NCBI GenBank assembly: GCA_040770625.1
Contig: JAXGIW010000002.1
Location: 248,001 to 312,000, forward strand
Source: 58-81 sp012729145
GTDB lineage: Bacteria; Synergistota; Synergistia; Synergistales; Thermovirgaceae
Length of the DNA stretch: 64,000 nt
Direction of reading: 5' to 3'
Part shown: piece after piece, positions 43,880-52,485 of the stretch
Layout: the number at the start of each line of letters is the position of its first letter
How positions within the stretch are numbered: position 1 is the first letter of the stretch
Program-made: the position numbers and the translations under genes
The notes under the pieces: generated by a model
Told to the model about the DNA's origin: nothing
Database searches by the model: none
What the model saw: the letters and a program-made list of their open reading frames with translations, nothing else

Positions 43880-44761
43880 ATGCATGACATTGAAGCCATA
43901 CCAAGTCCGGGAAGGAAGTACCGAAAAAGAGACCTAGAGGGGCTTGACCCTGTCCTTCTTGGAGCGCTTCTCAGAGAAAGAATCCACCATAACATAGAGG
44001 TTCCTCTATATTCAATGCTACAGAGGCGACCTTTCAAGGCTGTCCCGAATTTTGGGCTTCAGGCCCAACTCGTCTACGATGAGTGGGTGCGTAGAGGTCT
44101 TCCCCAGGATGGCCCGGACCTGGATTGGGCAAAACGGTATATCGATATAGCCGCGCAGGTAAGAAGAGGCGAAAGGCCCGGTATACCGGAACTGGTAGTT
44201 TCGATTCCCGAACCTTTCACGAAAAGCGAGATGGAGGTTGTCCGAAAATTAATCTGGGGACGCTGTTCCATCCGGAACTGGACTTCAAGGCCAGTTCCAG
44301 AAGATCTGATCGAAAAGATCCTCGAAGCAGGCAGGGCTGCCCCGGTAGGGTGCAACCTTGATGCTGTACGCTTTGTCGTCCTTAGGACCCCTGAGGAAAA
44401 AAGCATTATCTGGAGCGATATCCCCACCGACAATGCAGTGATCATAGTGATCTGCTACGACCGGCGGATAGCGGAAACTGTCGGTCAGGACAAGATGGTG
44501 CCCCAGAACCTGGGATACGATGCCGCTGCCGCTGGAGATCACATGTTGCTCATGGCTCATGCCCTTGGCCTTGGGGGGGTGTGGCTTTCGAAGACCGCCA
44601 AGTCAGAACATACTGAGGATACGGGCAAGATATTCAAGGAACTGTACGGACTTCCGGACCACATCGAGGTGGCGCTTCATGTTGCCGTCGGCTGGCCCGC
44701 CTCCGGGATCATAAAAAGCAAAAGAATTCCCCTGTCTGAAATGATCATTGCAAAGAAATAA
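43880..44761 (+). CDS. Nitroreductase-family flavoprotein with an N-terminal extension
   Basis: 293 residues from ATG after GGGAGGGG. Residues 115-290 form the nitroreductase fold that binds FMN: IWGRCSIRNWTSRPVPEDLIEKILEAGRAAPVGCNLDAVRFVVL, then MVPQNLGYDAAAAGDHMLLMAHALGLGGVWLSK. The first 110 residues do not belong to the usual domain and show no known motif; they include LLRERIHHNIEVPLYSML. Substrates of such enzymes range from nitro compounds to flavins and enoates. Single-gene unit. Confidence 0.85.
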   Translation: MHDIEAIPSPGRKYRKRDLEGLDPVLLGALLRERIHHNIEVPLYSMLQRRPFKAVPNFGLQAQLVYDEWVRRGLPQDGPDLDWAKRYIDIAAQVRRGERPGIPELVVSIPEPFTKSEMEVVRKLIWGRCSIRNWTSRPVPEDLIEKILEAGRAAPVGCNLDAVRFVVLRTPEEKSIIWSDIPTDNAVIIVICYDRRIAETVGQDKMVPQNLGYDAAAAGDHMLLMAHALGLGGVWLSKTAKSEHTEDTGKIFKELYGLPDHIEVALHVAVGWPASGIIKSKRIPLSEMIIAKK

Positions 44762-44795
44762 AATTCTCTTTTACACAACTGTATCTCCTGCTGAC

Positions 44796-44838
44796 GGGGA
44801 GTAGGGTGGACCTTGTTCCCATCACAACCCTACTCCCC
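44796..44838. repeat. 12-bp inverted repeat between the nitroreductase and VanX-like genes
   Basis: GGGGAGTAGGGT (44796-44807) and ACCCTACTCCCC (44827-44838) are perfect complements around 19 bases. The gap 44762-44951 holds no gene. It may be a terminator for both converging genes, but neither strand has a T run. Confidence 0.5.
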
Positions 44839-44951
44839 CAAAACCCCTTCACCCCTAAAGATCCCCAAAAAATTGATCCACTCCCAAGGCTAGTTCAGTG
44901 AGATAGAGAGACATGCTAAGGTTAGATTTTCTTCGAAAAATTCCCTATCTT

Positions 44952-45701
44952 TTATCTATCCCTCCAGCGGAAGGGGGGTTCACAGACCCCGTAGAAGGCT
45001 GCCTTCTCCCCCTTCATGAAGGCCCAGTTCTGGTTGGCGTAGTCGTAGTGCCACCACTCATCGGGTAAGTTGGTGAAACCCGCTCCCGTCATGGCCTTGT
45101 ACAGGATCCTGCGGTTCTCAAGTACGATGAGGGTATTCTCTGAAGTTGCTCCCCCCGACAAGACCTTGTTTTCGTAGTATACCGTTCCAGACCTGTCGGT
45201 GGTCTCGTCGAACGCGGAGCCCATGTCAAGCAAGAAGCCGTCCTTGTCGGCAAGGGTTATGTCGACGGCACCTCCCGTTACGTGGGGTGAAGGCCGCCCG
45301 GGATCCGTCGAAGGAGCAGCTACGAAACGGGATGCCATACGGGCGATATAGTCGCCATCCTTGTCGGGCATGATCTCCCTGAGTTCGGCGCAGTACCTTT
45401 TGAAGAGCAAGGACTGTAGCGAAGGAGGCCGCCATCCGTCGAGCAGGACCAGCCGAAGACCGGACGGAAGCAGCCTGGCGGCTTCCAGGAGCAGCGACAG
45501 TACCCGGCGCCTGACGTAACACTCTGCTATGGCTCCGTCGAGACCGTTAAGGAAATAGACAGGGTGGGAAAGAAGCCTCTCCGGCACAAGGCTAGCCGGG
45601 ACCAGTTCCTCCCGGCACTCATCTATGGGCACTGATTGTGCTTCTTCCCAGTCGAAGGGTTTTCCCTGGGGTATAGGTGGCCATCCTCTTTCTGTTCCCA
45701 T
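44952..45701 (-). CDS. D-alanyl-D-alanine dipeptidase (VanX/DdpX family)
   Basis: 249 residues from the ATG at 45701, nine bases after GAGGGGG; a TTG three codons earlier is possible. The family zinc ligands are visible in SPHVTGGAVDITL (HxxGxAxD) and in DEWWHYDY. The substrate-gripping LVLLDGWRPPSLQSL and the ENTLIVLENRRILYKAM segment are typical. VanX enzymes hydrolyse D-Ala-D-Ala. In an organism without other van genes nearby, peptidoglycan dipeptide recycling is more likely than vancomycin resistance. It is the last gene of a TRAP transporter operon, 13 bp after dctM. Confidence 0.9.
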   Translation of the reverse strand: MGTERGWPPIPQGKPFDWEEAQSVPIDECREELVPASLVPERLLSHPVYFLNGLDGAIAECYVRRRVLSLLLEAARLLPSGLRLVLLDGWRPPSLQSLLFKRYCAELREIMPDKDGDYIARMASRFVAAPSTDPGRPSPHVTGGAVDITLADKDGFLLDMGSAFDETTDRSGTVYYENKVLSGGATSENTLIVLENRRILYKAMTGAGFTNLPDEWWHYDYANQNWAFMKGEKAAFYGVCEPPFRWRDR

Positions 45702-45714
45702 TTCGTTCAACCCC

Positions 45715-47004
45715 CTAGAGGTTCAGGATCCACGGTATCAATGTGGTGAGAAAGGGGAAGGTTATAACTGCCATCAGCACGACCAGCGCCACTCCGATGA
45801 AGGGCCATATGTGGACAAAAACGTCGGTCAGCCTGACCTTCCCTACCGCCGCCACGATATAGTTGCAGGCCCCCATGGGCGGCGTTATCAGTGCGATGGT
45901 AACGTTAAGTGTCATTACCACGCCGAACTGCAACGGGTCTATTCCCGCCTTCAATGCAATGGGGGCAAAGATCGGGGTCAGAAGGGTCAGGGTTGAGATC
46001 TCCTCCATGAACATGCCGACAGGAAATATCACCGCGCTGAGGACGACCAGAAGGAGCCAGGGCCTGTCCATGAGACCCGCCTCCAGGATGAATGCCGCGA
46101 AGCGTTGTGGTATCTGCTCCCATTTCAGAAGCCATCCAACCACAGTTGCAGCTCCCATTATAAGGAAGATCGAACTGGTAAGCCGAACCGTCTCGTATAG
46201 CGACTCCCCAAGGGTCCTCCAGGTCAGTTGTCTCGTGTAGAAAACCCCTGTAACAAGGCAATAGGCTACTGCCAGAGCCCCTGATTCGGTGGGAGTGACG
46301 ATCCCTGTTATGATGCCCCCCAGTATAATAAGGGGGGCAAGAAGTGCCACTGCCGACCTGGCCAGGATCTCCTTTTTGCGTTTGCGGACATCCTCGAGAT
46401 CGGTGACCGGAACATGGTAAATAATGGAATAAAAGTAATTCATCACCATGAAGGCTCCTCCCAGGACCAGGCCAGGAAGTATTCCGGCCGCAAAGAGCCC
46501 CCCGATGGAGGTGTTGGTCATGGTGGCGTATATGATCATGAAGATGCTTGGAGGTATTATGGGACCGATCAGTGCGCTTCCCGCCGTCAGGCCGGCCGAG
46601 TAGGAGGGAGAGAAGCCGTCCTTGACCATTGCCGGGATCAGGATCGATCCCAGTGCAGAAGCGTCCGCAGCGGCGGATCCGTTGACCCCTGAGAGGATAA
46701 TGCTTCCCACCACATTCACGTAACCTAGCCCTCCGTGAACGGAGCCCACCAGCAGCCTGCAGAAATCAAGCAGGCGGTCAGTCAGTCCCGAGCGGTTCAT
46801 AAGTATTCCCGCAAGTATGAAAAATGGAATGGCCATCAAAGTGAAGGAATCCATCCCGCCGAAGAACTGTTGGCTCATCACCCTCAGCAGGGAGAGATCC
46901 CCAAGCGCCAAAATTCCTGCCAGCGATGCCGAAAGGAGCGACAGGTAGAGGGGCATGCCGAGGACCATCAGTACCAGGAAGGAAAACAGCATCAAAAAAC
47001 CCAT
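45715..47004 (-). CDS. TRAP transporter large permease (DctM)
   Basis: 429 residues from the ATG at 47004, eight bases after AAGGGAG; the frame is open 15 codons upstream. Eleven or so membrane segments with DctM signatures: SFTLMAIPFFILAGILMNRSG, GYVNVVGSIILSGVNGSAAADASALGSILIPAM, SALIGPIIPPSIFMIIYA and GVVTPTESGALAVAYCLV. With DctQ it forms the Na+-driven membrane part of a TRAP carrier fed by DctP. The genes run DctP, DctQ, DctM, VanX-like. Confidence 0.95.
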   Translation of the reverse strand: MGFLMLFSFLVLMVLGMPLYLSLLSASLAGILALGDLSLLRVMSQQFFGGMDSFTLMAIPFFILAGILMNRSGLTDRLLDFCRLLVGSVHGGLGYVNVVGSIILSGVNGSAAADASALGSILIPAMVKDGFSPSYSAGLTAGSALIGPIIPPSIFMIIYATMTNTSIGGLFAAGILPGLVLGGAFMVMNYFYSIIYHVPVTDLEDVRKRKKEILARSAVALLAPLIILGGIITGIVTPTESGALAVAYCLVTGVFYTRQLTWRTLGESLYETVRLTSSIFLIMGAATVVGWLLKWEQIPQRFAAFILEAGLMDRPWLLLVVLSAVIFPVGMFMEEISTLTLLTPIFAPIALKAGIDPLQFGVVMTLNVTIALITPPMGACNYIVAAVGKVRLTDVFVHIWPFIGVALVVLMAVITFPFLTTLIPWILNL

Positions 47005-47005
47005 A

Positions 47006-47500
47006 TCAGCTCTCCCTTCCCCTGAGATGGAGCAGCACCGTCCCCGCAAGGAGCAGGGCGAAACCCGCCGGAAGCGCCATCAGAGGAAAGGTCTTGGGGA
47101 TGTTCAGGGCCAGGGTCTTCATATGCCAGATCCTTGTGGCGTTCACCCAGCCGAGACAGATCATCAGGATAAGAATAGCCACCGAAAGAAGGAATCTGCC
47201 CAATTCAACGGCCCGTTGCAGATATTGCGGGAAACGGGGGACCACGAAATCCACCGTCATATGGTCCCCCCTGACTGCAGCGCCCAGGGCCCCGAGCATC
47301 ACTATCCAGACCAGGGAGAAACGGGCCACCTCTTCGGTCCAAATAAGGGAACTTTTCAGGACATAGCGGCAGAAGACACCCAGGAGGATGTCCCCGACGT
47401 TGACTGCGAGCATGAAGCAGGCAGTCCAGGCGCTTAGTGTCTCCAGGCGGGTTATCCATCTCTCGAGCCCCTTCTCCCCTTGGCTCCCCGAAAACATCAT
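47006..47500 (-). CDS. TRAP transporter small permease (DctQ)
   Basis: 164 residues from the ATG at 47500, just inside the DctP stop region. Four hydrophobic helices; the family core LGVFCRYVLKSSLIWTEEVARFSLVWIVMLGAL with GDHMTVDFVV follows the first helix. DctQ bridges DctP and DctM. One base separates it from dctM, so the two are translationally coupled. A longer N-terminus from 47545 would overlap dctP. Confidence 0.92.
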   Translation of the reverse strand: MMFSGSQGEKGLERWITRLETLSAWTACFMLAVNVGDILLGVFCRYVLKSSLIWTEEVARFSLVWIVMLGALGAAVRGDHMTVDFVVPRFPQYLQRAVELGRFLLSVAILILMICLGWVNATRIWHMKTLALNIPKTFPLMALPAGFALLLAGTVLLHLRGRES

Positions 47501-47507
47501 TTCGGAC

Positions 47508-48545
47508 CTATTTTGACTTTTCGTTGGCGTTCCTTGCGCACTCAAGGGCCAGGTCGAGCCAGTCCTGTCCCACCTTAGCCTTCAGCCACTCAACGTAGGC
47601 CGGCTGTCCCGCCTTGCGTAAAGTCTCCATCTCGTCGTGGTTCGGGGCATAGGCGATCATTCCTTTTTCCACCAGGAAGTCGATGTCCTTCTGGTCGGCA
47701 TCCTGCATGGCCTGCCTGTTAAGCGCGTTCGCCTTCTTCGCGGCCTCGATGATGACGCTCCTTTGTTCGGCGGGAAGCGAGTCGAGAAGATCACCGTTTA
47801 TCACAAGGAACTGGTCGGAGTACTGGATATTGGCAAGGGTGAGATACTTCTGGACCTCGTAGAGGCTTCCCATCTTGATATACATGGCAGGGTTCATCTG
47901 CCCGTCGACAACGCCGGACTTGAGAGCCATGTAGAGTTCGGTCCATGGGATGGGTGTTCCGCTGGCGCCGAATGATTCGAAGAGGATCACCTGTCCCTCG
48001 TCCATCCCGCGGAACCTGAGCCCCTTGAAATCGTCAGCGGTCCTGATCTCCTTCTTGTTGTTTGTGAAAGCAAGGAATCCGCCCTCTTCGACGGCCTCAA
48101 GCAGGTAGGCTCCTGTACGCTGATGGAACTCCTCCCTGGCCCTGTTCCAATAGCGGCTCTCGTCAAAAAAGAGGTGAGCGGCTTCGTAGCTGTCGAACAT
48201 GAAGGGCACTGCCGAAGCGTATATCTCAGGGAAGACCGGTGCCACCCCGGCAAAGGATGCCACGTTGATCACGGGCTGGTTCATTCCCTGCTTCGTCAGA
48301 AGCTCCATTCGTTCCTCTTCGTTCCCGAGCTGGCTGTCAGGGAAGAGCCTGATTGTCACCTCACCGCCGGTTCCCTCTTCGACCAACTTCTTGAAGTTGA
48401 CGGCGTAAAGATGGACGGCGTTGTTATCCACATCAGCTGGTCCGTTGTAGGACATCTTCACCTCAACGGAAGCCATGGAGGTTCCCGAAACGGCCAGGCA
48501 AAAAACCAACAGCAGGATTGCAGCGAAAAACTTACCATACCTCAT
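47508..48545 (-). CDS. TRAP transporter periplasmic solute-binding protein (DctP)
   Basis: 345 residues from ATG. A signal peptide (MRYGKFFAAILLLVFCLAVSG, cleavage near SMASV) precedes the DctP fold: YNGPADVDNNAVHLYAVNFKKLVEEGTGGEVTIRLFPDSQLGNEEERMELL, and KGLRFRGMDEGQVILFESFGASGTPIPWTELYMALKSGVVDGQMNP, in which a conserved arginine (RFRGM) usually salt-bridges a carboxylate ligand. The ligand is not known; an organic acid is typical, and the downstream VanX-like peptidase hints at a D-amino-acid compound. No hairpin separates it from dctQ. Confidence 0.93.
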   Translation of the reverse strand: MRYGKFFAAILLLVFCLAVSGTSMASVEVKMSYNGPADVDNNAVHLYAVNFKKLVEEGTGGEVTIRLFPDSQLGNEEERMELLTKQGMNQPVINVASFAGVAPVFPEIYASAVPFMFDSYEAAHLFFDESRYWNRAREEFHQRTGAYLLEAVEEGGFLAFTNNKKEIRTADDFKGLRFRGMDEGQVILFESFGASGTPIPWTELYMALKSGVVDGQMNPAMYIKMGSLYEVQKYLTLANIQYSDQFLVINGDLLDSLPAEQRSVIIEAAKKANALNRQAMQDADQKDIDFLVEKGMIAYAPNHDEMETLRKAGQPAYVEWLKAKVGQDWLDLALECARNANEKSK

Positions 48546-48740
48546 AGTGAACGACCTCCCTCAAAAGAATCCGGATCAGGGTGTCTCGAATGTTGAGAGG
48601 CAGGTCCATCTTAAGGCACCCTGTTAAATCAATGATACCAAATCTGACCGTACCACCCCAACCATAGACAAGATGGTCCCGGAGGTGAAAGAATAGTCAG
48701 GGCACACTACAACAGGGTGAAGATCGAGGAGTTGTGATCG

Positions 48741-49505
48741 TTGACAAAAGATGTTGAAAGAAAGAAGGTCGGCCTCGCCCTTGGCGGGGGTGCGGTTCTT
48801 GGAGCAGCCCACATAGGTGTCCTGAAGGCATTGAAGGAAAACAACATAAGGGTTGACCTCGTATCCGGTACCAGCGTCGGTTCTTTCATCGGCGCCCTGT
48901 ATGCCTTCGGAATGCCGTGGGACCAGATAGACAGGATAACCAGGGAACTGAAGTGGCTTGACGTATCAAGCATATCCATATCAAGATACGGCCTTCTCTC
49001 CAACAGCGGGCTCGGCGAGCTGATAATGGAACATCTTGGCGACGTCACTTTTGAACAGGCCAAGGTCCCCCTGGCAGTAGTGGCCACCGATATATCCAGC
49101 GGTGAAGAGGTGGTATTGACCAGCGGCAGCGTGGCCCAGGCGGTCATGGCCAGCAGCTGCATTCCTGGCGTATTCGTCCCTGTCGAGATAGACGGCAGGC
49201 TGCTGGTAGACGGGGGGGTGGTCGAGAACGTGCCCATAGACCCACTGAAGAGGATGGGGGCGGAGTACGTGATCGGGGTCGATCTCAATTCGGGCCGGAG
49301 GGCAGAAAAGCCTGAGAACATTGTAGATGTACTGCTGAGGTCATTCCACTTTCTGAGGAGGTCCGCCACACGCCGACAGACAGGGGAGGCTGACCTCCTG
49401 ATAGTGCCCGACCTGACGGGATTCAACATGTACGACCTTGATCAGGCAGGAGAACTCTTCGAGGCGGGTTACCAGGAAGCTGCAAAAATGCTGGGGGACT
49501 TGTGA
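48741..49505 (+). CDS. Patatin-like phospholipase (RssA/YchK type)
   Basis: 254 residues from a TTG start, nine bases after GAGGAG. The hydrolase motifs are intact: the oxyanion loop ALGGGAVLGAAHIGV, the nucleophile motif VSGTSVGSFIG (GxSxG), and DGGVVENVP with the Asp-Gly-Gly of the catalytic dyad. The C-terminus contains a lipid-associated region (LLRSFHFLRRSA). No signal peptide is seen, so it acts in the cytosol or at the membrane. Natural substrates of this group are unclear. Single gene. Confidence 0.92.
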   Translation: MTKDVERKKVGLALGGGAVLGAAHIGVLKALKENNIRVDLVSGTSVGSFIGALYAFGMPWDQIDRITRELKWLDVSSISISRYGLLSNSGLGELIMEHLGDVTFEQAKVPLAVVATDISSGEEVVLTSGSVAQAVMASSCIPGVFVPVEIDGRLLVDGGVVENVPIDPLKRMGAEYVIGVDLNSGRRAEKPENIVDVLLRSFHFLRRSATRRQTGEADLLIVPDLTGFNMYDLDQAGELFEAGYQEAAKMLGDL

Positions 49506-49665
49506 CCATTGTTTCAGGGGCAAAGGATCCTTTGGCCTTGACAGGTTGGCCTGCTGCATGGGTTTTTCCCGCAATATTTCTCCTGGACTGTACATTGATC
49601 GGGGAGTAGCTTAATATATGTTCGGACCAAAACATTTTTTGTTTTTTAAAAACGGGGGTGGCCTT

Positions 49666-49827
49666 ATGAAGAAGTTCCTAACGGCGATGTTGATTGTTTT
49701 GATGATCTCAGGCGTTGCCTTTGCCGGCGGAGACCAGAACTGTGAGCAGCACCATTCTGACAAGGGCCAGGGTTCGGTCGGGGCCAGCAACCCGGGGAAC
49801 GGCGACCAGACCCAGAAGGGCAAGTAG
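49666..49827 (+). CDS. Small secreted protein of unknown function
   Basis: 53 residues from the ATG at 49666, with GGGGGTGG upstream; the frame is open 16 codons earlier. A textbook signal peptide (MKKFLTAMLIVLMISGVAFAGG) leaves a mature peptide of about 30 residues rich in Gly, Asn, Gln and His, with one cysteine (QNCEQHHSDKGQG). No family is recognised. It has a terminator of its own, so it is probably expressed. AT-rich sequence precedes it. It might be a periplasmic or extracellular peptide; nothing more can be inferred. Confidence 0.65.
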   Translation: MKKFLTAMLIVLMISGVAFAGGDQNCEQHHSDKGQGSVGASNPGNGDQTQKGK

Positions 49828-49880
49828 TTCGGAATTTTCAATATTCTCAGTACCCGGTACGATAGATGTTGTCCAAAAAA

Positions 49881-49910
49881 GGCGGTCCCTCTTGGGGGCC
49901 GCCTTTCTTT
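49881..49910 (+). terminator. Terminator after the small secreted protein
   Basis: GGCGGTCCC and GGGGCCGCC pair (one mismatch) around a TCTT-containing loop, followed by TTTCTTT. Six A's precede the stem. Confidence 0.8.
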
Positions 49911-49996
49911 GGTGCCTGTTTTCGGGGTCTTTCTTGAGTTATAGTTGGAACAGCTTTTGGAGGACAGTACCATAATCAGGCAAGGGAGGGAGATCC

Positions 49997-50848
49997 TTGG
50001 CAAAAGTCACGATCCAGCAGCTACAGAAGATGAAAGAAGACGGAGAGAAGATCTCCATGGTGACCGCTTACGATTTTTCCCAGGCTGTGCTGGTGGAGAA
50101 GGCGGAGATAGAGGTGATCCTCGTTGGCGACTCTCTTGCCATGACCACCCTTGGTCACGAGGGTACGACGGCCCTTACCACCGACGAAATGATCGCCCAT
50201 ATCAGGCCTGTGGTTAAGGGAGCTCCTTCTCCCATGGTGATCGGCGATCTCGTATTTGGTTCCTACAACGAAAGCATTGCCCAGGCGATCCATTCATCGA
50301 ATCGCCTCATCAAGGAAGGCGGGTGCGATGCGGTCAAGCTGGAAGGGGCACTCCCTGATACTGTCCGGGCTATTGTCGATGCAGGGATAGCCGTACAGGG
50401 ACACCTGGGGCTGACCCCTCAGACAGCGGTCCTTCTTGGGGGTTTCAAGGTCCAGGGCAAAGGGCATGACGCAGCGCTAAAACTGCTGGACGATGCCAGG
50501 AGGCTTGAGGAGGCAGGGGTTTTCTCCATCGTACTGGAGTGTATTCCAGAGGAACTTGGAAGGGTCATGTCGCAGATTGTCAGCGTCCCTGTAATTGGCA
50601 TAGGGGCCGGAAGGTTCTGTGACGGCCAGGTGCTGGTATTTCACGATATGCTTGGGCTCTTCGACAGGTTTACTCCAAGATTCGTCAAGCAGTACCGACA
50701 GATAGGACAGGAGATAGTTGGCGCCTTCCAGGAATTCAAGGAAGAGATCAGGAACGGTTCCTTCCCATCGGAAGAGCACGCCTTTTCAGGTTTTTCAAGG
50801 GAAGAAGCCGATGGTATTCTTGCTGGGATCAAGTCCCGAATGAACTAG
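49997..50848 (+). CDS. panB: 3-methyl-2-oxobutanoate hydroxymethyltransferase
   Basis: 283 residues from a TTG start after GGGAGGG. PanB adds a hydroxymethyl group from methylenetetrahydrofolate to 2-oxoisovalerate on the way to pantothenate. Family signatures are VTAYDFSQAVLVEKAEIEVILVGDSLAMTTLGHEGTTALTTDEM, GDLVFGSYNESIAQAI, AVKLEG, QGHLGLTPQTAVLLGGFKVQGK and CIPEELGRVMSQIVSVPVIGIGAGRFCDGQVLVFHDMLGL. The length is normal. Its stop codon overlaps that of the converging GNAT gene by 3 bases, and no terminator lies between them. Confidence 0.97.
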   Translation: MAKVTIQQLQKMKEDGEKISMVTAYDFSQAVLVEKAEIEVILVGDSLAMTTLGHEGTTALTTDEMIAHIRPVVKGAPSPMVIGDLVFGSYNESIAQAIHSSNRLIKEGGCDAVKLEGALPDTVRAIVDAGIAVQGHLGLTPQTAVLLGGFKVQGKGHDAALKLLDDARRLEEAGVFSIVLECIPEELGRVMSQIVSVPVIGIGAGRFCDGQVLVFHDMLGLFDRFTPRFVKQYRQIGQEIVGAFQEFKEEIRNGSFPSEEHAFSGFSREEADGILAGIKSRMN

Positions 50849-51360
50849 ACTGCCTCGTCGAACTCCTCCCGGTACCTTGCAACGCCTCTGGCGCCCTCCA
50901 TTGCCACCCAGTTGAGGATCAGGACCATGAATGCCTCGTCGGGGACGTTCTCCCACTGGCAGGCAATGCCGTATTTCGAGGCCATCTCGAAACCAAATCG
51001 AGGATAGTAGCTGGGGTGTCCGAGGACAACGACAAAGGGACAGTTACGTTCTCTCAGAACCTCTAGGCCTTTCCTGACAAGATGTGAACCAATACCTTGT
51101 CCCTGTCTGTCAGACAATACGGCCATCGGGGCGAGTCCCATGCCCTCGATCACGCGGCCGGAGACTTCGATGGTGACGGGAGAGAAGAAGATGTGCCCCA
51201 CGACCCGGCCCGCTTCCAGTGCGACAAGGGATAATCGGTCGGGGCAGTTTTCCCGGAGCCTGTCCACGATATCGGCCTCCATGGGCTGACCGAATGCCAG
51301 TTCGTTCACATTCCGGATTCCCTGGATGTCTTCTGGTCTTTCCTCGCGTATCTCTATCAT
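50845..51360 (-). CDS. GNAT-family N-acetyltransferase (YhbS-like)
   Basis: 171 residues from the ATG at 51360, preceded by AGGAGGAACA; a longer frame upstream is not protein-like. The GNAT fold shows in IREERPEDIQGIRNVNELAFG, the beta4 strand GLAPMAVLSDRQGQGIGSHLV with the acetyl-CoA loop Q/RxxGxG, and PFVVVLGHPSYYPRFGFEMASKYGI, which is typical of the YhbS group. Substrate unknown. It converges on panB with overlapping stops. Confidence 0.92.
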   Translation of the reverse strand: MIEIREERPEDIQGIRNVNELAFGQPMEADIVDRLRENCPDRLSLVALEAGRVVGHIFFSPVTIEVSGRVIEGMGLAPMAVLSDRQGQGIGSHLVRKGLEVLRERNCPFVVVLGHPSYYPRFGFEMASKYGIACQWENVPDEAFMVLILNWVAMEGARGVARYREEFDEAV

Positions 51361-51552
51361 TGTTCCTCCTGGAGTTAAGGGCCGTATTGAAATTGAGGTC
51401 ATTGGAGAACCATCATACCATCTGCAACTTAAGTAATCCCCAGATTTGGAAGGCCAGTACACGCCTCCGGGAGGCTGTTGGTCAACTTGCTGTTTTGAAC
51501 GAAAGAATGTGGGAAGTTGCAAGGAAGGCGACCAGAAGGCGACCAGGAAGAG

Positions 51553-51594
51553 AGAGCCCCTTGCGGTCCAGGAGGGGATAAGGCAAGGGGCTCT
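51553..51594. repeat. 12-bp inverted repeat in a gene-poor gap
   Basis: AGAGCCCCTTGC (51553-51564) and GCAAGGGGCTCT (51583-51594) pair around 18 bases. The gap 51361-51867 (507 bp) also holds a tandem copy of GAAGGCGACCA (51524-51545 region) and a 36-codon minus-strand frame at 51679-51789 with a weak ribosome site. No convincing gene was found. On the minus strand a pyrimidine-rich run follows the hairpin. Confidence 0.5.
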
Positions 51595-51867
51595 GACAGA
51601 GAGATCGTCAGCCAGAGAAGGCATAGAGAGACAGCTATTTCCCTGGCCTGGATGCTGCCCTTTCCCTGAAATTCCGGATCATGGAGCCGAAGATGCGACG
51701 GGAGAGGAAGGTGATCTAGAAACGGTCGGGACTTCTTGTGAAACATGCAGCGGCAGGAAGACTCCCGTTGTTGCCAGACCTACCGCCATAAGACCTGCTC
51801 CGCAATAAAAGGGTTTGAATATCTTCCTCTGCCTGGGTTTGTGAATATCTGTATGGCAATAAGGTTT

Positions 51868-52425
51868 TCAGATCCGGTCTATCTTGCTCAGGTCGGTCTC
51901 TTTCTCCAGGAATTCCTCCTTCTCCTTTTTGGAGGTCTTCCTGTAGTGAAGGTCGCAGAATTCATCCCCATCGGGCATGCAACGGGAGTGCACCAGGGCC
52001 CAGTCGGGGTTGAAGGCCATCGATTTGGCAGGGTCAACGTAACAGTAGATCCTGCCAAGTTCCTCTTCACCCATTTCTTTCCAGGTTTTTCCCATGGTGC
52101 AACCCTTAAGTCTCATTGTCTTTCCCTTCTCCGTCTCGAGTCTTTCAAGATTCTCGTAAAGGCCGTAGGTGGGGAGATCCTCTGAATAGTTTTCGGGCAT
52201 GTTGTCCAGTCCCTTCGCCAGGGTTCTTTTCAGCGAGTCCTCCCCGATCCTTTTTCCGTAATCCTTGATCGCCCTTAAAGCAAGTCTTTTGCCCTCTTCC
52301 ACGCCGAACTCATCGGCAAGGGTTCGTGCATAGGCTATGTGAAGCATGGCAAGCCTCCGGCAGACCCGCTCTATCTGTTCCCTGGCTTCATCAAAAGGAA
52401 CAAGTTTCTTTTCTTTTTTATCCAA
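51868..52425 (-). CDS. L-2-amino-thiazoline-4-carboxylic acid hydrolase-family protein
   Basis: 185 residues from the TTG at 52425, after GAGGAGGAAAGG; an upstream in-frame start would overlap that site. A helical N-terminus (DEAREQIERVCRRLAMLHIAYARTLADEFG) leads to a C-terminal region with conserved cysteines: RLKGCTMGKTWKEMGEEELGRIYCYVDPAKSMAFNP, then SRCMPDGDEFCDLHY. This matches, from memory, the ATC-hydrolase family (PF14196), first linked to L-cysteine production from a thiazoline; most members have no proven activity. The four cysteines could bind a metal. It follows the aminotransferase gene by 60 bp. Confidence 0.75.
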   Translation of the reverse strand: MDKKEKKLVPFDEAREQIERVCRRLAMLHIAYARTLADEFGVEEGKRLALRAIKDYGKRIGEDSLKRTLAKGLDNMPENYSEDLPTYGLYENLERLETEKGKTMRLKGCTMGKTWKEMGEEELGRIYCYVDPAKSMAFNPDWALVHSRCMPDGDEFCDLHYRKTSKKEKEEFLEKETDLSKIDRI

Positions 52426-52485
52426 GGCACCTTTCCTCCTCAAACCAGTCCCTTGGTCCTGGGACCGGTCCCGCTTATTCTTGAC

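Noticed and set aside
44952..45701. Vancomycin resistance
   Set aside because: VanX alone does not confer it. No vanH, vanA or regulatory genes are nearby, and it sits in a transporter operon.
51679..51789. A 36-codon minus-strand frame with a hydrophobic start
   Set aside because: Only a weak GGAG-type site, no homologue recognised, and it sits in a degenerate-looking gap. Not enough for a gene call.
51361..51867. Possible T-box or riboswitch leader for the GNAT gene
   Set aside because: No T-box consensus or known riboswitch core could be seen, and the GNAT gene has a simple AGGAGG leader.
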